DNA from: JAZUCL01 sp045639125
GTDB lineage: Bacteria; Bacillota; Clostridia; Oscillospirales; QAMX01
Direction of reading: 5' to 3'
DNA length: 64,000 nt
Assembly: GCA_045639125.1 (NCBI GenBank)
Contig: JAZUCL010000011.1
Coordinates: forward strand, 62,001-126,000
Below, in pieces: positions 1 through 6,806 of the stretch. Each line of letters opens with the position of its first letter. Position 1 is the stretch's first letter. The position numbers and the translations under genes were made by a program. The notes beneath the pieces were generated by a model, which was not told the DNA's origin, ran no database searches, and saw only the letters and a list, made by a program, of their open reading frames with translations.

Positions 1-162
1 AAGTCAGCAGAAATAGAAGAAGATGTTGAAGTAAGATTGCCTTATGATACAACTTCTTTTTTTGTTCGTAATGAAACAGGCAAAACGTTAAAGGAAGGCG
101 ATTTAGTTTGTATTATGTATTGGGTTGATTTAAAAAATGCGGTTGCAATATTTAAGGTTTAA
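1..162 (+). CDS. C-terminal end of a phage structural-region protein (partial)
   Basis: An open frame enters from the left edge and ends at TAA 160-162, giving 53 visible residues. The sequence is rich in acidic and beta-type residues and ends in VAIFKV. It lies 17 bases upstream of a tail gene and on the same strand, so it is probably part of the tail or neck operon. I do not recognise the family from this fragment. Confidence 0.6.
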   Translation, partial: KSAEIEEDVEVRLPYDTTSFFVRNETGKTLKEGDLVCIMYWVDLKNAVAIFKV

Positions 163-179
163 TAGGAGGAATATATATT

Positions 180-605
180 ATGGCTTATGAAAAGAAAGTT
201 TGGTATAACGACGGCATATTACCCGACGATGCACCCGAAGGAACTGTCGCTCCTCATTTAGATGCCGAAAATATGAATCGAATTGAAGAGGGAATTGAAG
301 AGGCTTTGAGTTCTGTGAGTGCCCATACTCATTCAAAAGACGATGTTGGTCTTAGTGATGTTGACAACACTTCAGATGCAAATAAACCCGTATCAGATGC
401 ACAAAAAACCGCAATAGCAGATGCAAAGAAAGCAGGAACAGACGCACAAAGCAATTTGAATACTCATACATCAAACAAGTCAAACCCACATAAAGTAACT
501 ATTTCTCAGATAGGAGCTGCACCAGCTTATGGTTATGGCACAGAAGACCTTAAAGCAGGAACGAGCAATTTAGGAACTGGCAAACTCTACTTTGTCTACG
601 AGTAA
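180..605 (+). CDS. Phage tail/baseplate-associated protein
   Basis: This 141-residue protein is preceded by a good ribosome site (AGGAGG, about 164-169). The N-terminus contains a segment with LDAENMNRIEEGI, a pattern common at the start of Firmicutes phage tail-fibre proteins. The middle (about residues 55-75) carries the LSDVDNTSDANKPVS type repeat found in many tail fibres, followed by SNPHKVTISQIGA. Both are typical of shaft segments in receptor-binding structures. It sits directly before the Kelch-like fibre gene, so it is probably a fibre, connector or baseplate component acting at the host surface. The exact structural role is inferred from motif and position. Confidence 0.7.
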   Translation: MAYEKKVWYNDGILPDDAPEGTVAPHLDAENMNRIEEGIEEALSSVSAHTHSKDDVGLSDVDNTSDANKPVSDAQKTAIADAKKAGTDAQSNLNTHTSNKSNPHKVTISQIGAAPAYGYGTEDLKAGTSNLGTGKLYFVYE

Positions 606-617
606 GGTGGTGCTTAT

Positions 618-1760
618 ATGAGCAAAGGAGTTTACATAGGTGTAGTCAATAAAGCGAGAAAGGTAAACAAAATATATGTTGGTGTAAATGGTATTGCTAG
701 AAGAATTAAGAAGGCGTATATCGGTATAGGCGGTATTGCCAGACCATGTTTAAATAGTGATTTGGTGTATTATGGAACTACCGAAACGCCTTTAAGTTCG
801 GGTAGGTTTAATTTAGCCGCAACAACAGTTGGAAATTATGCTTTGTTTGGCGGTGGTGAGTGGGCTGGTAGCAGCTTGTCAAATGCGACAGATGCCTATA
901 ACACATCTTTAACAAAAGAGGCTAATGTGCCATCTCTAGTTTCACAAAGAAGTATCTTAGCAGCAATAACGATTGGTGATTATGCATTATTTGCTGGCGG
1001 AAATGAAGGTGGAGGTACGTCTTCAACCATAGTAGATGTTTACTACTCATCTTTAACAAAAGAAAGAATATTTTTAACCTATTCAAGATACGGTTTAGCA
1101 GCAACAACGATTGAGGGTTATGCATTATTTGGTGGTGGTAGTAGTCATGGAGATGTTAGTGGATATTCAAATGCAGTAGAAGCCTATAATGAATCTCTAA
1201 CGAAATTCGAGTTTTTGCAACCTTTATCAGAAAAAAGAACAGGTTTAGCCGCAACAACAGTTGGAGTGCGGGCTTTGTTTGGCGGTGGTTTCAATGGAGG
1301 TTATTCAAGCACGGTAGATGTTTATGATGCATCTTTAACGCTATCAGCAGCAGAGTCTTTAACTACACCAAGATACGGCTTGGCTGCAGTAACAGTTGGT
1401 GATTATGCATTATTTGCTGGCGGAAATGAAGGTAGTGAATATTCAGACGAAATATGTGTTTACGACCCATCTTCAACGAAAATAGAAACTTCGCCGCCAA
1501 GCTTAAGTTTAGGTAGACTGGGTTTAGCAGCAACAACGATTGAGGGTTATGCATTATTTGGTGGCGGTTGTAGTGGTAGTAGTAACAAAGCCAGTTTTTC
1601 AAGCACGGTAGATGTTTATGATGCATCATTAACAAGAATCGTCGCAACATCTTTAGCTATACCAAGAGAATATTTAGCCGCAACAACAGTTGGAAATTAT
1701 GCTTTGTTTGGCGGTGGTAGGGGTGGTAATACAAATATAGTAGATGTTTATACAAACTAA
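618..1760 (+). CDS. Kelch-like beta-propeller tail fibre / receptor-binding protein
   Basis: This is a 380-residue protein. Residues 1-45 hold short repeats of the YIGVxGIAR type that are common at the base of phage fibres. From about residue 65 there are seven units of roughly 48 residues, each starting with a variant of LAATTVGxYALFGGG and ending near VDVYDxSLTK. Glycine-rich strands with Tyr/Ala and a seven-fold period fit a seven-bladed Kelch propeller. The gene lies at the end of the tail operon, so its likely role is host receptor binding at the virion tip. No signal peptide is seen, and a virion role is favoured over a secreted one because of the neighbours. Confidence 0.75.
   Translation: MSKGVYIGVVNKARKVNKIYVGVNGIARRIKKAYIGIGGIARPCLNSDLVYYGTTETPLSSGRFNLAATTVGNYALFGGGEWAGSSLSNATDAYNTSLTKEANVPSLVSQRSILAAITIGDYALFAGGNEGGGTSSTIVDVYYSSLTKERIFLTYSRYGLAATTIEGYALFGGGSSHGDVSGYSNAVEAYNESLTKFEFLQPLSEKRTGLAATTVGVRALFGGGFNGGYSSTVDVYDASLTLSAAESLTTPRYGLAAVTVGDYALFAGGNEGSEYSDEICVYDPSSTKIETSPPSLSLGRLGLAATTIEGYALFGGGCSGSSNKASFSSTVDVYDASLTRIVATSLAIPREYLAATTVGNYALFGGGRGGNTNIVDVYTN
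814..1720 (+). repeat. Near-identical DNA repeats inside the Kelch fibre gene
   Basis: Several 30-45 bp stretches recur almost base for base in different propeller units. The stretch at about 814-858 equals that at about 1674-1718. The one near 1095-1140 recurs near 1522-1568, that near 970-1008 recurs near 1398-1436, and that near 1305-1340 recurs near 1597-1632. The intervening loops differ, so conserved strand DNA is separated by variable loop DNA. Confidence 0.8.
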
Positions 1761-1773
1761 AAAGGGGTAAATT

Positions 1774-2172
1774 ATGAAAAGATATAAAATTTGGAATAAA
1801 AAAGATAATATATTAACGCCTATAGGCGAGGTTTTAACACCTGAACAATGGATAGAACGCTATCCGATTGCGGGAATCGAAAGCGTTGCGGTAGTGTGTG
1901 CAAACGGCGAAATTAACGGAGCGTTTTTTGGAACGCTGGGTTCGATGGTAGAAACATACGAAAGACAAGATGTTGATTTTTCAACCTGTATTACCGATGA
2001 AGATAAACTTGCTAAGATTGAAGCGTTTATCGATGAAAGGGAAAAGAGGCAGACGGAAGCATCTGCAAATAGTATTGCAAACGAAGAACTTACAGCGACA
2101 TCTCTTGCGAGTATAGCCGCAAGTATGGAGTACCAAAATATGCTTACTTTGGAAGACACGGAGGTAGAATAA
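1774..2172 (+). CDS. Phage tail-region protein of unknown function
   Basis: A 132-residue protein preceded by AAAGGGG. The N-terminal half reads like a small beta domain (MKRYKIWNKKDNI, then a segment with EWIERYP). The C-terminal half (about 85-130) is helical and rich in Glu, Ala and Ser. Genes of this type are often found between the fibre gene and xkdX in Firmicutes prophages, and it abuts xkdX by one base here. I cannot assign a function; a chaperone or tail accessory role is only a guess from position. Confidence 0.6.
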   Translation: MKRYKIWNKKDNILTPIGEVLTPEQWIERYPIAGIESVAVVCANGEINGAFFGTLGSMVETYERQDVDFSTCITDEDKLAKIEAFIDEREKRQTEASANSIANEELTATSLASIAASMEYQNMLTLEDTEVE

Positions 2173-2173
2173 T

Positions 2174-2302
2174 ATGAGTTTTGAGAGAATTAAATATTAT
2201 TATAACGCAGGGCTTTGGAGTAAACCTATGGTGAAGATGGCTGTAAAGAAGGGCATTATAACCAAGGAACAGTATAAGGAAATTACAGACGAAAATTATT
2301 AA
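2174..2302 (+). CDS. xkdX: XkdX family phage protein
   Basis: A 42-residue frame starts at ATG 2174, one base after the previous stop. It has the family pattern YYYNAGLWSKPMVKMAV in the first half and ITKEQYKEITDENY at the end. XkdX proteins are tiny, conserved and of unknown function, found at the distal end of tail operons in PBSX-like and many Firmicutes prophages. It is the last gene of the plus-strand cassette. Holin and endolysin genes, which often follow xkdX, are absent here. Confidence 0.8.
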   Translation: MSFERIKYYYNAGLWSKPMVKMAVKKGIITKEQYKEITDENY

Positions 2303-2321
2303 TAACAAATATGGTTGCAAG

Positions 2322-2360
2322 AAAAATAGGGATAATCTTTTATAGATTATCCCTATTTTT
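2322..2360. terminator. Bidirectional terminator between convergent phage operons
   Basis: A perfect 16-bp inverted repeat (2322-2337 and 2345-2360) with a 7-base loop is flanked by A-runs and T-runs on both sides. It can therefore end the tail operon (plus) and the dut end of the metabolism block (minus). Confidence 0.9.
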
Positions 2361-2378
2361 TACAATTTTCATTATTGT

Positions 2379-2813
2379 TCACTTAACTCCTGTACTACCA
2401 AATCCGCCCCGATCTGTGTTATCGAGTTCGTCAACTTCTTCAAACCTTACCTCTGGCATTTTTTCTACAATTCTAAACTGACAAATTCTGTCGTTTACGT
2501 TTATTGTGGTGTCTCTATGTGCAAGAGCAGGAAACTTCCAAATATCATTTGTTCCCGAATATGAGTTATCTACAATTCCACAATGGTTTGTCTGAGTTAT
2601 TCCAAAGTTTTTAAAAGTAGAACTTCTCGGCACAATATGGGCTTCATATCCTTCGGGCAATTTCATAGAAACGCCAAGAGAAATAAGTTTAAACTCCTCT
2701 GCTCTTAATGTGACTGTTTCAGCCGATCTCAAATCTATCCAGTCGCCCTCATTGATTTTTTTAATCTTGTCTATATTCGGATTGTGGTATTTAATCTTAA
2801 TTGTTTTAGCCAT
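2379..2813 (-). CDS. dut: Deoxyuridine triphosphatase (dUTPase)
   Basis: A 144-residue trimeric-type dUTPase that hydrolyses dUTP to dUMP and PPi, keeping uracil out of DNA and supplying dUMP for ThyX. All signature motifs are visible: PRSS at 62-65, GIVDNSYSG at 79-87, and the C-terminal glycine-rich RGGFGSTG at 135-142. Length is normal for the family. It is the last gene of the minus-strand nucleotide cassette and overlaps the preceding small gene by 8 bases, which suggests coupled translation. ThyX and a dNMP kinase lie in the same block. Confidence 0.93.
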   Translation of the reverse strand: MAKTIKIKYHNPNIDKIKKINEGDWIDLRSAETVTLRAEEFKLISLGVSMKLPEGYEAHIVPRSSTFKNFGITQTNHCGIVDNSYSGTNDIWKFPALAHRDTTINVNDRICQFRIVEKMPEVRFEEVDELDNTDRGGFGSTGVK

Positions 2814-2988
2814 TGTTTGTCTCCTTTAACTGTTCGTTGAGTTTCTTGATTGTTATTGCTTTGCCGTCGAGTTTGAATTTATACCCCGCCTTAGACATTA
2901 AATTTAAGGTGTCTTTGTCATAAATACAAGACGGGCTTGTTGTGCTCATTACAACCTTATTTTTGTCGTTTACTACTTCAAATTTCAT
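2806..2988 (-). CDS. Small phage protein of unknown function
   Basis: A 60-residue frame lies between the disulfide-reductase-like gene and dut and overlaps both by a few bases, as expected for a coupled operon. The sequence has a beta-like N-terminal part and a lysine-rich C-terminus (ITIKKLNEQLKETNNG). No cysteines or catalytic motifs are visible. I do not recognise the family. Its location suggests, but does not prove, a role in nucleotide metabolism. Confidence 0.55.
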   Translation of the reverse strand: MKFEVVNDKNKVVMSTTSPSCIYDKDTLNLMSKAGYKFKLDGKAITIKKLNEQLKETNNG

Positions 2989-3173
2989 TATTCCTTAACT
3001 TTGTAGAAGAGACCACAATGACACTCTCCACTCTCCTGTTCTCTGAATTCCTTACAAGGACATTTTGTGTCTTCACTCTGCTCTAAACGGCAGGGGCAAA
3101 ACCCAGCGTTTTCTTTAAGTTTTGCCTTAATGCTTGCTACCAATTCTTTGTTTTCCGATACTTTAATTCCCAT
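2988..3173 (-). CDS. Ferredoxin-disulfide (thioredoxin) reductase catalytic-subunit-like protein
   Basis: A 61-residue protein has the full cysteine set of ferredoxin:thioredoxin reductase catalytic chains: CPC at 26-28, CPC at 38-40 and CHC at 51-53. In that family these hold a 4Fe-4S cluster beside a redox-active disulfide. The spacing here (9 and 10 residues) is more compact than in the plant-type enzyme, and the protein is about half its length. It sits between nrdG and dut in the operon with nrdD and nrdH. The inferred job is to pass electrons from host ferredoxin to the NrdH-like redoxin that re-reduces NrdD. In Methanosarcina barkeri a related ferredoxin-disulfide reductase serves a class III reductase. 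Confidence 0.75.
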   Translation of the reverse strand: MGIKVSENKELVASIKAKLKENAGFCPCRLEQSEDTKCPCKEFREQESGECHCGLFYKVKE

Positions 3174-3174
3174 A

Positions 3175-3648
3175 TCAACTTATCCTCTCTGCATGCTGGT
3201 TATCGCTTGCTAACCAAACTCCTAAAGTGTCATCATAATGTTTTTCGTGTCCCGGAAGATATCTACCGAATTTCACTATGATATTAGGACATCTCTTTAG
3301 AATGTCGATTTTATCTGTAATTTCTTCCTTATAATACCCTGTATATACTACAACTGTATCTTGTGACTTTTCTCTGAATCTCTTTATGAACAACATTAAA
3401 TCTTCCCAAGAATCCATCGGTTCAAGTCCACCACAGACCACTGCTGTTGTCAATTTATTATTAAGGTATCTATTTATAATCTCATCTACAGAAACCTCAA
3501 TATTTTTTGCAGTGGCGAGTACGCCATTTTGACATACTCGCATACCACATTCTTTTTCACATTTCCAACTACATCTTGGAAAGCCTATTAGCATAGATGG
3601 CTTATTGTAATTAGAAAAATCTTCATCAACTATTGCTTTAATTATCAT
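3175..3648 (-). CDS. nrdG: Anaerobic ribonucleotide reductase activating protein (radical SAM)
   Basis: A 157-residue NrdG-like activase that would use a 4Fe-4S cluster and SAM to form the glycyl radical on NrdD. It overlaps the nrdD stop by 11 bases. The cluster region (residues about 26-34) reads CSWKCEKEC, with a further cysteine downstream in GMRVC. This spacing is CX3CX3C, not the usual CX3CX2C. The GGLEPMD segment (about 73-79) matches the GGEP-type SAM-binding motif. Length fits NrdG (150-170 residues). The family assignment rests on these motifs and the neighbour nrdD. Confidence 0.85.
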   Translation of the reverse strand: MIIKAIVDEDFSNYNKPSMLIGFPRCSWKCEKECGMRVCQNGVLATAKNIEVSVDEIINRYLNNKLTTAVVCGGLEPMDSWEDLMLFIKRFREKSQDTVVVYTGYYKEEITDKIDILKRCPNIIVKFGRYLPGHEKHYDDTLGVWLASDNQHAERIS

Positions 3649-5410
3649 TGGAACTCAACTGCTTTCTGTCTTTAAACTCGGCAGCCTTTCCTCTATTGTA
3701 GTTATCCACACAACGAAGATAGCCAGTGATTCTCTGGAACATTTTTAGACGTTTTTTGCAAATTGGGCATTTATCAACAACCTCTTCAATATATCCATGT
3801 TCATCACAAAAACGTGAAATCGGCGACAAGCTCATGTAAGGAACGGAATAATTTTCAAACATCGATTTGACAATACTCTTTGCTTGTTCGCCTGAAACTC
3901 GTCCCTCAAGCATCAGATGAATTACTGTACCGCCTGTAAATTGAGACTGTAATTCTTCTTGGTGCTTAAATGTAGCATCAATACCTTCAATCATTTTAAC
4001 AGGGATATGACAACTGTTGGTATAGTAGCAATCTTTTCCACTGCCCTGTGTTATGATATCGGGGTATTCTTTAAGGTCATTAAGTGCAAGTCGGTAGGAT
4101 GTCGATTCAGCAGGTGTAGCTTCGTAATTAAACAGATTTCCCGTCTCTTCTTGAAACTCTACAAGTTTTTCTCTGATGTGTTTTCCCACCTCTTCGGCAA
4201 ACAGTTTCCCTTTTTCAGATACAATATTTGAATTATCATCAAAGAAATTCTGACACATTTCATTCATACCTACGATACCTATTGTAGAGAAGTGATTATT
4301 CATAGTGCCGACATATTCTATGTAAGCAGGAATCGCATTTGTATCTATGATGTTCTCCTGAATCCACTTTCGCTTAATTACCAAACTCTCTTTTGCAATG
4401 TTTAGATAGTGGTCTAATACCTTATAGAACTTCTGTTTATTCATTTTGTTCTCATAGGCAATACGTGGTAGATTAATTGTTACAACGCCGATAGATCCTG
4501 TACTATCACCGCTACCAAACAAACCGCCATTACGTTTGCGGAGTTCAGTTAAGTCAAGTCTTAAGCGGCAACACATACTTCTTGCATCTTCCGGATTCAT
4601 ATCGCTATTGATATAATTTGCAAAATATGGTGTACCAAATTTGCCTGTCAGTTCCCACAAAAGTTTATTGTTAGGATTATCCCAATCGAATCTTTTGTGT
4701 ATGTTGTATGTAGGAATTGGGTACGAGAATAATTTGCCAACAGAGTCGCCTTCTAACATAATCTCAAAAAATGCCTTATTAAGCATGTCCATTTCCTTCT
4801 GACAAGAACGATATGTGAAACTTTCGAGTTCTCCTCCTATAATAACATATTCATCCAGCAAGTCTTCAGGAGGAGTTAAGTCAAGTGTAATATTGCTAAA
4901 TGCGGGTTCTGCACCCATTCTACTGTTTGAATTTACACTGTAAATATAATTCTGCATCGACTGCTTAACTTCGGTATATGTCAGTCTGTCATTTTTAATA
5001 AATGGTGCTAACAGTGTATCAAAACTGTTAAGAGCAACAGCGCCCATTATTTCATTTTGAAATACCGTTAACAGATTGGCTATCTGATTTAACACGCTGT
5101 CAAAATGTTTTGCAGGTGACGATGTAGGGATATTACCAATACCCTTTACACCTTTTAACAAAATATCTTTAAGCGAATACCCACAACAATACAAGGTTAG
5201 TCCACCCAAATCATGAAGATGCATATAATTTTTAACATATGCCTGAGCAATGTTTTCGGGATATACTTCTCTGAGCCAATAATCTTTGCTCACTTCTCCA
5301 ATGATGTACTTTCCAAGTCCACCATAACTAAACGGATTACTAGAGCTTTCTTTTACTCTCCAATCTTTTTGCTTTAAATACTCTTCTACAATGCTTTTGC
5401 TACTTTTCAA
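3638..5410 (-). CDS. nrdD: Anaerobic (class III) ribonucleoside-triphosphate reductase
   Basis: A 590-residue glycyl-radical enzyme that reduces NTPs to dNTPs without oxygen. The C-terminal segment has a zinc-site pattern (CDEHGY, then CPIC) followed by QRITGYLR, where the glycine near residue 562 would carry the radical. A Cys pair lies in the SMCCRL segment near residue 280. The start begins almost at the catalytic core, so the N-terminal ATP-cone found in longer NrdD proteins is missing, and allosteric activity control by ATP/dATP is probably absent. NrdH, NrdG and a ferredoxin-disulfide-reductase-like gene flank it, which points to the redoxin-dependent subtype and not the formate-dependent one. 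Confidence 0.93.
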   Translation of the reverse strand: MKSSKSIVEEYLKQKDWRVKESSSNPFSYGGLGKYIIGEVSKDYWLREVYPENIAQAYVKNYMHLHDLGGLTLYCCGYSLKDILLKGVKGIGNIPTSSPAKHFDSVLNQIANLLTVFQNEIMGAVALNSFDTLLAPFIKNDRLTYTEVKQSMQNYIYSVNSNSRMGAEPAFSNITLDLTPPEDLLDEYVIIGGELESFTYRSCQKEMDMLNKAFFEIMLEGDSVGKLFSYPIPTYNIHKRFDWDNPNNKLLWELTGKFGTPYFANYINSDMNPEDARSMCCRLRLDLTELRKRNGGLFGSGDSTGSIGVVTINLPRIAYENKMNKQKFYKVLDHYLNIAKESLVIKRKWIQENIIDTNAIPAYIEYVGTMNNHFSTIGIVGMNEMCQNFFDDNSNIVSEKGKLFAEEVGKHIREKLVEFQEETGNLFNYEATPAESTSYRLALNDLKEYPDIITQGSGKDCYYTNSCHIPVKMIEGIDATFKHQEELQSQFTGGTVIHLMLEGRVSGEQAKSIVKSMFENYSVPYMSLSPISRFCDEHGYIEEVVDKCPICKKRLKMFQRITGYLRCVDNYNRGKAAEFKDRKQLSSNDN

Positions 5411-5426
5411 TAATTTGTCCTCCTAT

Positions 5427-5633
5427 TTACTGATTGTTTACCCATTGAATTGCTGTTTTATAGTTCATTACCACTCCGCCGACATCAAGTATCGGAAACG
5501 CTGAATCGCCCAACCCTTTTGCGATAATTGTCTCCTTGTCTGAAACCTTTAAAAACTTAATGTTTTTGGCTTTAAGCTTTCTCTCTAAAACAAGACAATT
5601 AGGACAGTCTATTGTGTACAACACAACACTCAT
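5427..5633 (-). CDS. nrdH: NrdH-like glutaredoxin
   Basis: A 68-residue thioredoxin-fold protein with the active site CPNC at residues 10-13 and a segment AFPILDVGG carrying the cis-proline region typical of glutaredoxin/NrdH. Preceded by a strong ribosome site (AAGGAGG). It is the first gene of the nrdH-nrdD-nrdG-reductase-dut order on the minus strand. The proposed role is direct electron donor to NrdD, itself reduced by the CPC/CPC/CHC protein four genes downstream. No NADPH reductase gene is seen in the block. Confidence 0.88.
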   Translation of the reverse strand: MSVVLYTIDCPNCLVLERKLKAKNIKFLKVSDKETIIAKGLGDSAFPILDVGGVVMNYKTAIQWVNNQ

Positions 5634-5664
5634 ATTGCTTTACCTCCTTATTTTTGTAAAGAAT

Positions 5665-5688
5665 AGCGAGAGCATTATGCTTCTCGCT
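5665..5688 (-). promoter_or_regulatory. Leader hairpin before nrdH
   Basis: An inverted repeat with 7-bp arms (AGCGAGA and TCTCGCT) and an inner GCAT/ATGC pair lies between the promoter-like motif at 5697-5711 and the nrdH ribosome site. It could stabilise the mRNA 5' end or regulate translation. The function is inferred from position. Confidence 0.45.
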
Positions 5689-5696
5689 TACTCTCT

Positions 5697-5711
5697 CATT
5701 ATATTATTCTC
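5697..5711 (-). promoter_or_regulatory. Repeated phage promoter-like motif, copy A
   Basis: On the minus strand this reads GAGAATAATATAATG, containing a perfect TATAAT. Close copies lie at 10813-10827, 14134-14148 and 18541-18555, each in a gap ahead of minus-strand genes. No good -35 box is present, so it may rely on the conserved GAGAATAA upstream of the -10 hexamer. Confidence 0.55.
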
Positions 5712-5796
5712 CACTATTGTCATCTTTTGACACAAAAACATACATAAAAGCAGTCGTAAAAAGTGCGCCAAACATCATTGCTAATATATGACCCAC
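5704..5796 (-). CDS. Possible 30-residue membrane mini-protein
   Basis: A GTG-initiated frame with AGGAGAAAGA just upstream encodes 30 residues. One hydrophobic stretch (ILAMMFGALFTTAFMYVFV) could span the membrane, followed by a charged tail KDDNSGE. It fills the gap between the deoxyribosyltransferase-like gene and nrdH. Its end overlaps the promoter-like motif. Only composition and ribosome site support it. Confidence 0.4.
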   Translation of the reverse strand: MGHILAMMFGALFTTAFMYVFVSKDDNSGE

Positions 5797-5806
5797 ACTC
5801 TTTCTC

Positions 5807-6244
5807 CTATCTTAAATAAAAATCCTTAACGTAATCAAGCATTTTGTCAATGTTGTCAAATATTCTTTCTGCCATACATTTTAACCACGGATGCAACTCT
5901 CCGTTATCTTCATTTAAAGCAATGACCGGGATACCTCTATCGTATGCAATGGCAACTTCGGAAGTTGTACCCAAAGATTTCTTGTCGTTGTAGTTAACAA
6001 TTACCAAGTCCGATTTTTTTAGATTATACAAGTCGAAACGCATAACCTCTGTTTCTGAGGAATATTCTGGTGTATCAGACTTAAACGAGAAATACATATT
6101 GGGGTTGAAGGTTTTAACTCTATATGTACATTCGCAGTTTTCTAATGCTTGTCTACAATACTCTCTCCATTTATTGCCTTCGTCAAAATTATCTTTGCCG
6201 AACTTCATCATTCCGCCCGATAAATAAATTGTAAAATCTCTCAT
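5807..6244 (-). CDS. Nucleoside 2-deoxyribosyltransferase-like protein
   Basis: A 145-residue protein. It has YLSGGM near the N-terminus, NPNMYF in the middle, and MRFDLYNLKKSDLVIVNY followed by SLGTTSEVAIAYDRGIPVI at about 88-125. This order (a glycine-rich first strand, a D-D/S-L-V-I-V strand, then G-T-x-x-E-x-x-x-A) is that of the nucleoside 2-deoxyribosyltransferase fold, with the Glu in GTTSE as the expected nucleophile. Such enzymes cleave or exchange the base of deoxynucleosides or dNMPs. It would fit nucleotide salvage or host DNA breakdown next to the dNMP kinase. The substrate is not deducible. Confidence 0.65.
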   Translation of the reverse strand: MRDFTIYLSGGMMKFGKDNFDEGNKWREYCRQALENCECTYRVKTFNPNMYFSFKSDTPEYSSETEVMRFDLYNLKKSDLVIVNYNDKKSLGTTSEVAIAYDRGIPVIALNEDNGELHPWLKCMAERIFDNIDKMLDYVKDFYLR

Positions 6245-6254
6245 AAACTCCTCC

Positions 6255-6806
6255 TTAGAGATAGCTACAAATTAAAATGTGCGGTTTCTCACCGCCCCCT
6301 ACCTCATTCCAACAGATAATTTCTCTAACAAATAATTTTGCCATTTTATCCAACTGTTCTAAAGTGCCATTATTTTCAATTATGTAGTCATATTCATAAT
6401 CTTCTACGTTTGCGTCTGCGTGATTACCTTGAATCTTCTCGACGTTAGGATTTCTGATTAAGATAGTTTCGGCTCCAAATGTTTCTACTGCACGAGCAAT
6501 ATCTTTTGGGTCTCGCATATCTATGAATAGAAGCTCATCTTCAATCAGATTGTTTTTAAAGTCAGTCACAACAGACAAAACATCTCTGAACGGGCTGTCA
6601 TTATATTCTGTTGACAAATCCATAATATCACTAAGGAACTTCCTATCCTTTTCGGTTTTGCCACCGTCCCATCCTAACACTTTGGCTGCTTCTTTTGGCA
6701 GGTCTACGATTGAGTATTTATGAGTTGAGATATATTTGCCTACGAATTCTGCAAAAGTTCCTTTGCCTGATGTACCCACACCATTAAGTATAAAAACTTT
6801 CTTCAA
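6255..6806 (-). CDS. Deoxynucleoside monophosphate kinase-like P-loop protein
   Basis: A 183-residue P-loop kinase. Walker A reads GVGTSGKGT at residues 9-17. A segment FIDMRDPKDIARAVETFG (about 94-112) resembles the lid/Walker-B region of phage dNMP kinases such as T4 gene 1 protein. It would phosphorylate dTMP and other dNMPs made by ThyX and salvage. It ends ten bases before the transferase-like gene and its start abuts thyX, so the cassette is compact. Adenylate-kinase-like nucleotide kinases are an alternative, but the context favours a dNMP substrate. Confidence 0.7.
   Translation of the reverse strand: MKKVFILNGVGTSGKGTFAEFVGKYISTHKYSIVDLPKEAAKVLGWDGGKTEKDRKFLSDIMDLSTEYNDSPFRDVLSVVTDFKNNLIEDELLFIDMRDPKDIARAVETFGAETILIRNPNVEKIQGNHADANVEDYEYDYIIENNGTLEQLDKMAKLFVREIICWNEVGGGEKPHILICSYL

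Noticed and set aside
922..1650. Minus-strand frames opposite the Kelch fibre gene
   Set aside because: They mirror the repeats of the real gene and have no ribosome sites.
618..1760. Kelch fibre as the variable protein of a diversity-generating retroelement
   Set aside because: No reverse transcriptase, template repeat or adenine-biased variation is visible in the window; ordinary repeat recombination explains the pattern.
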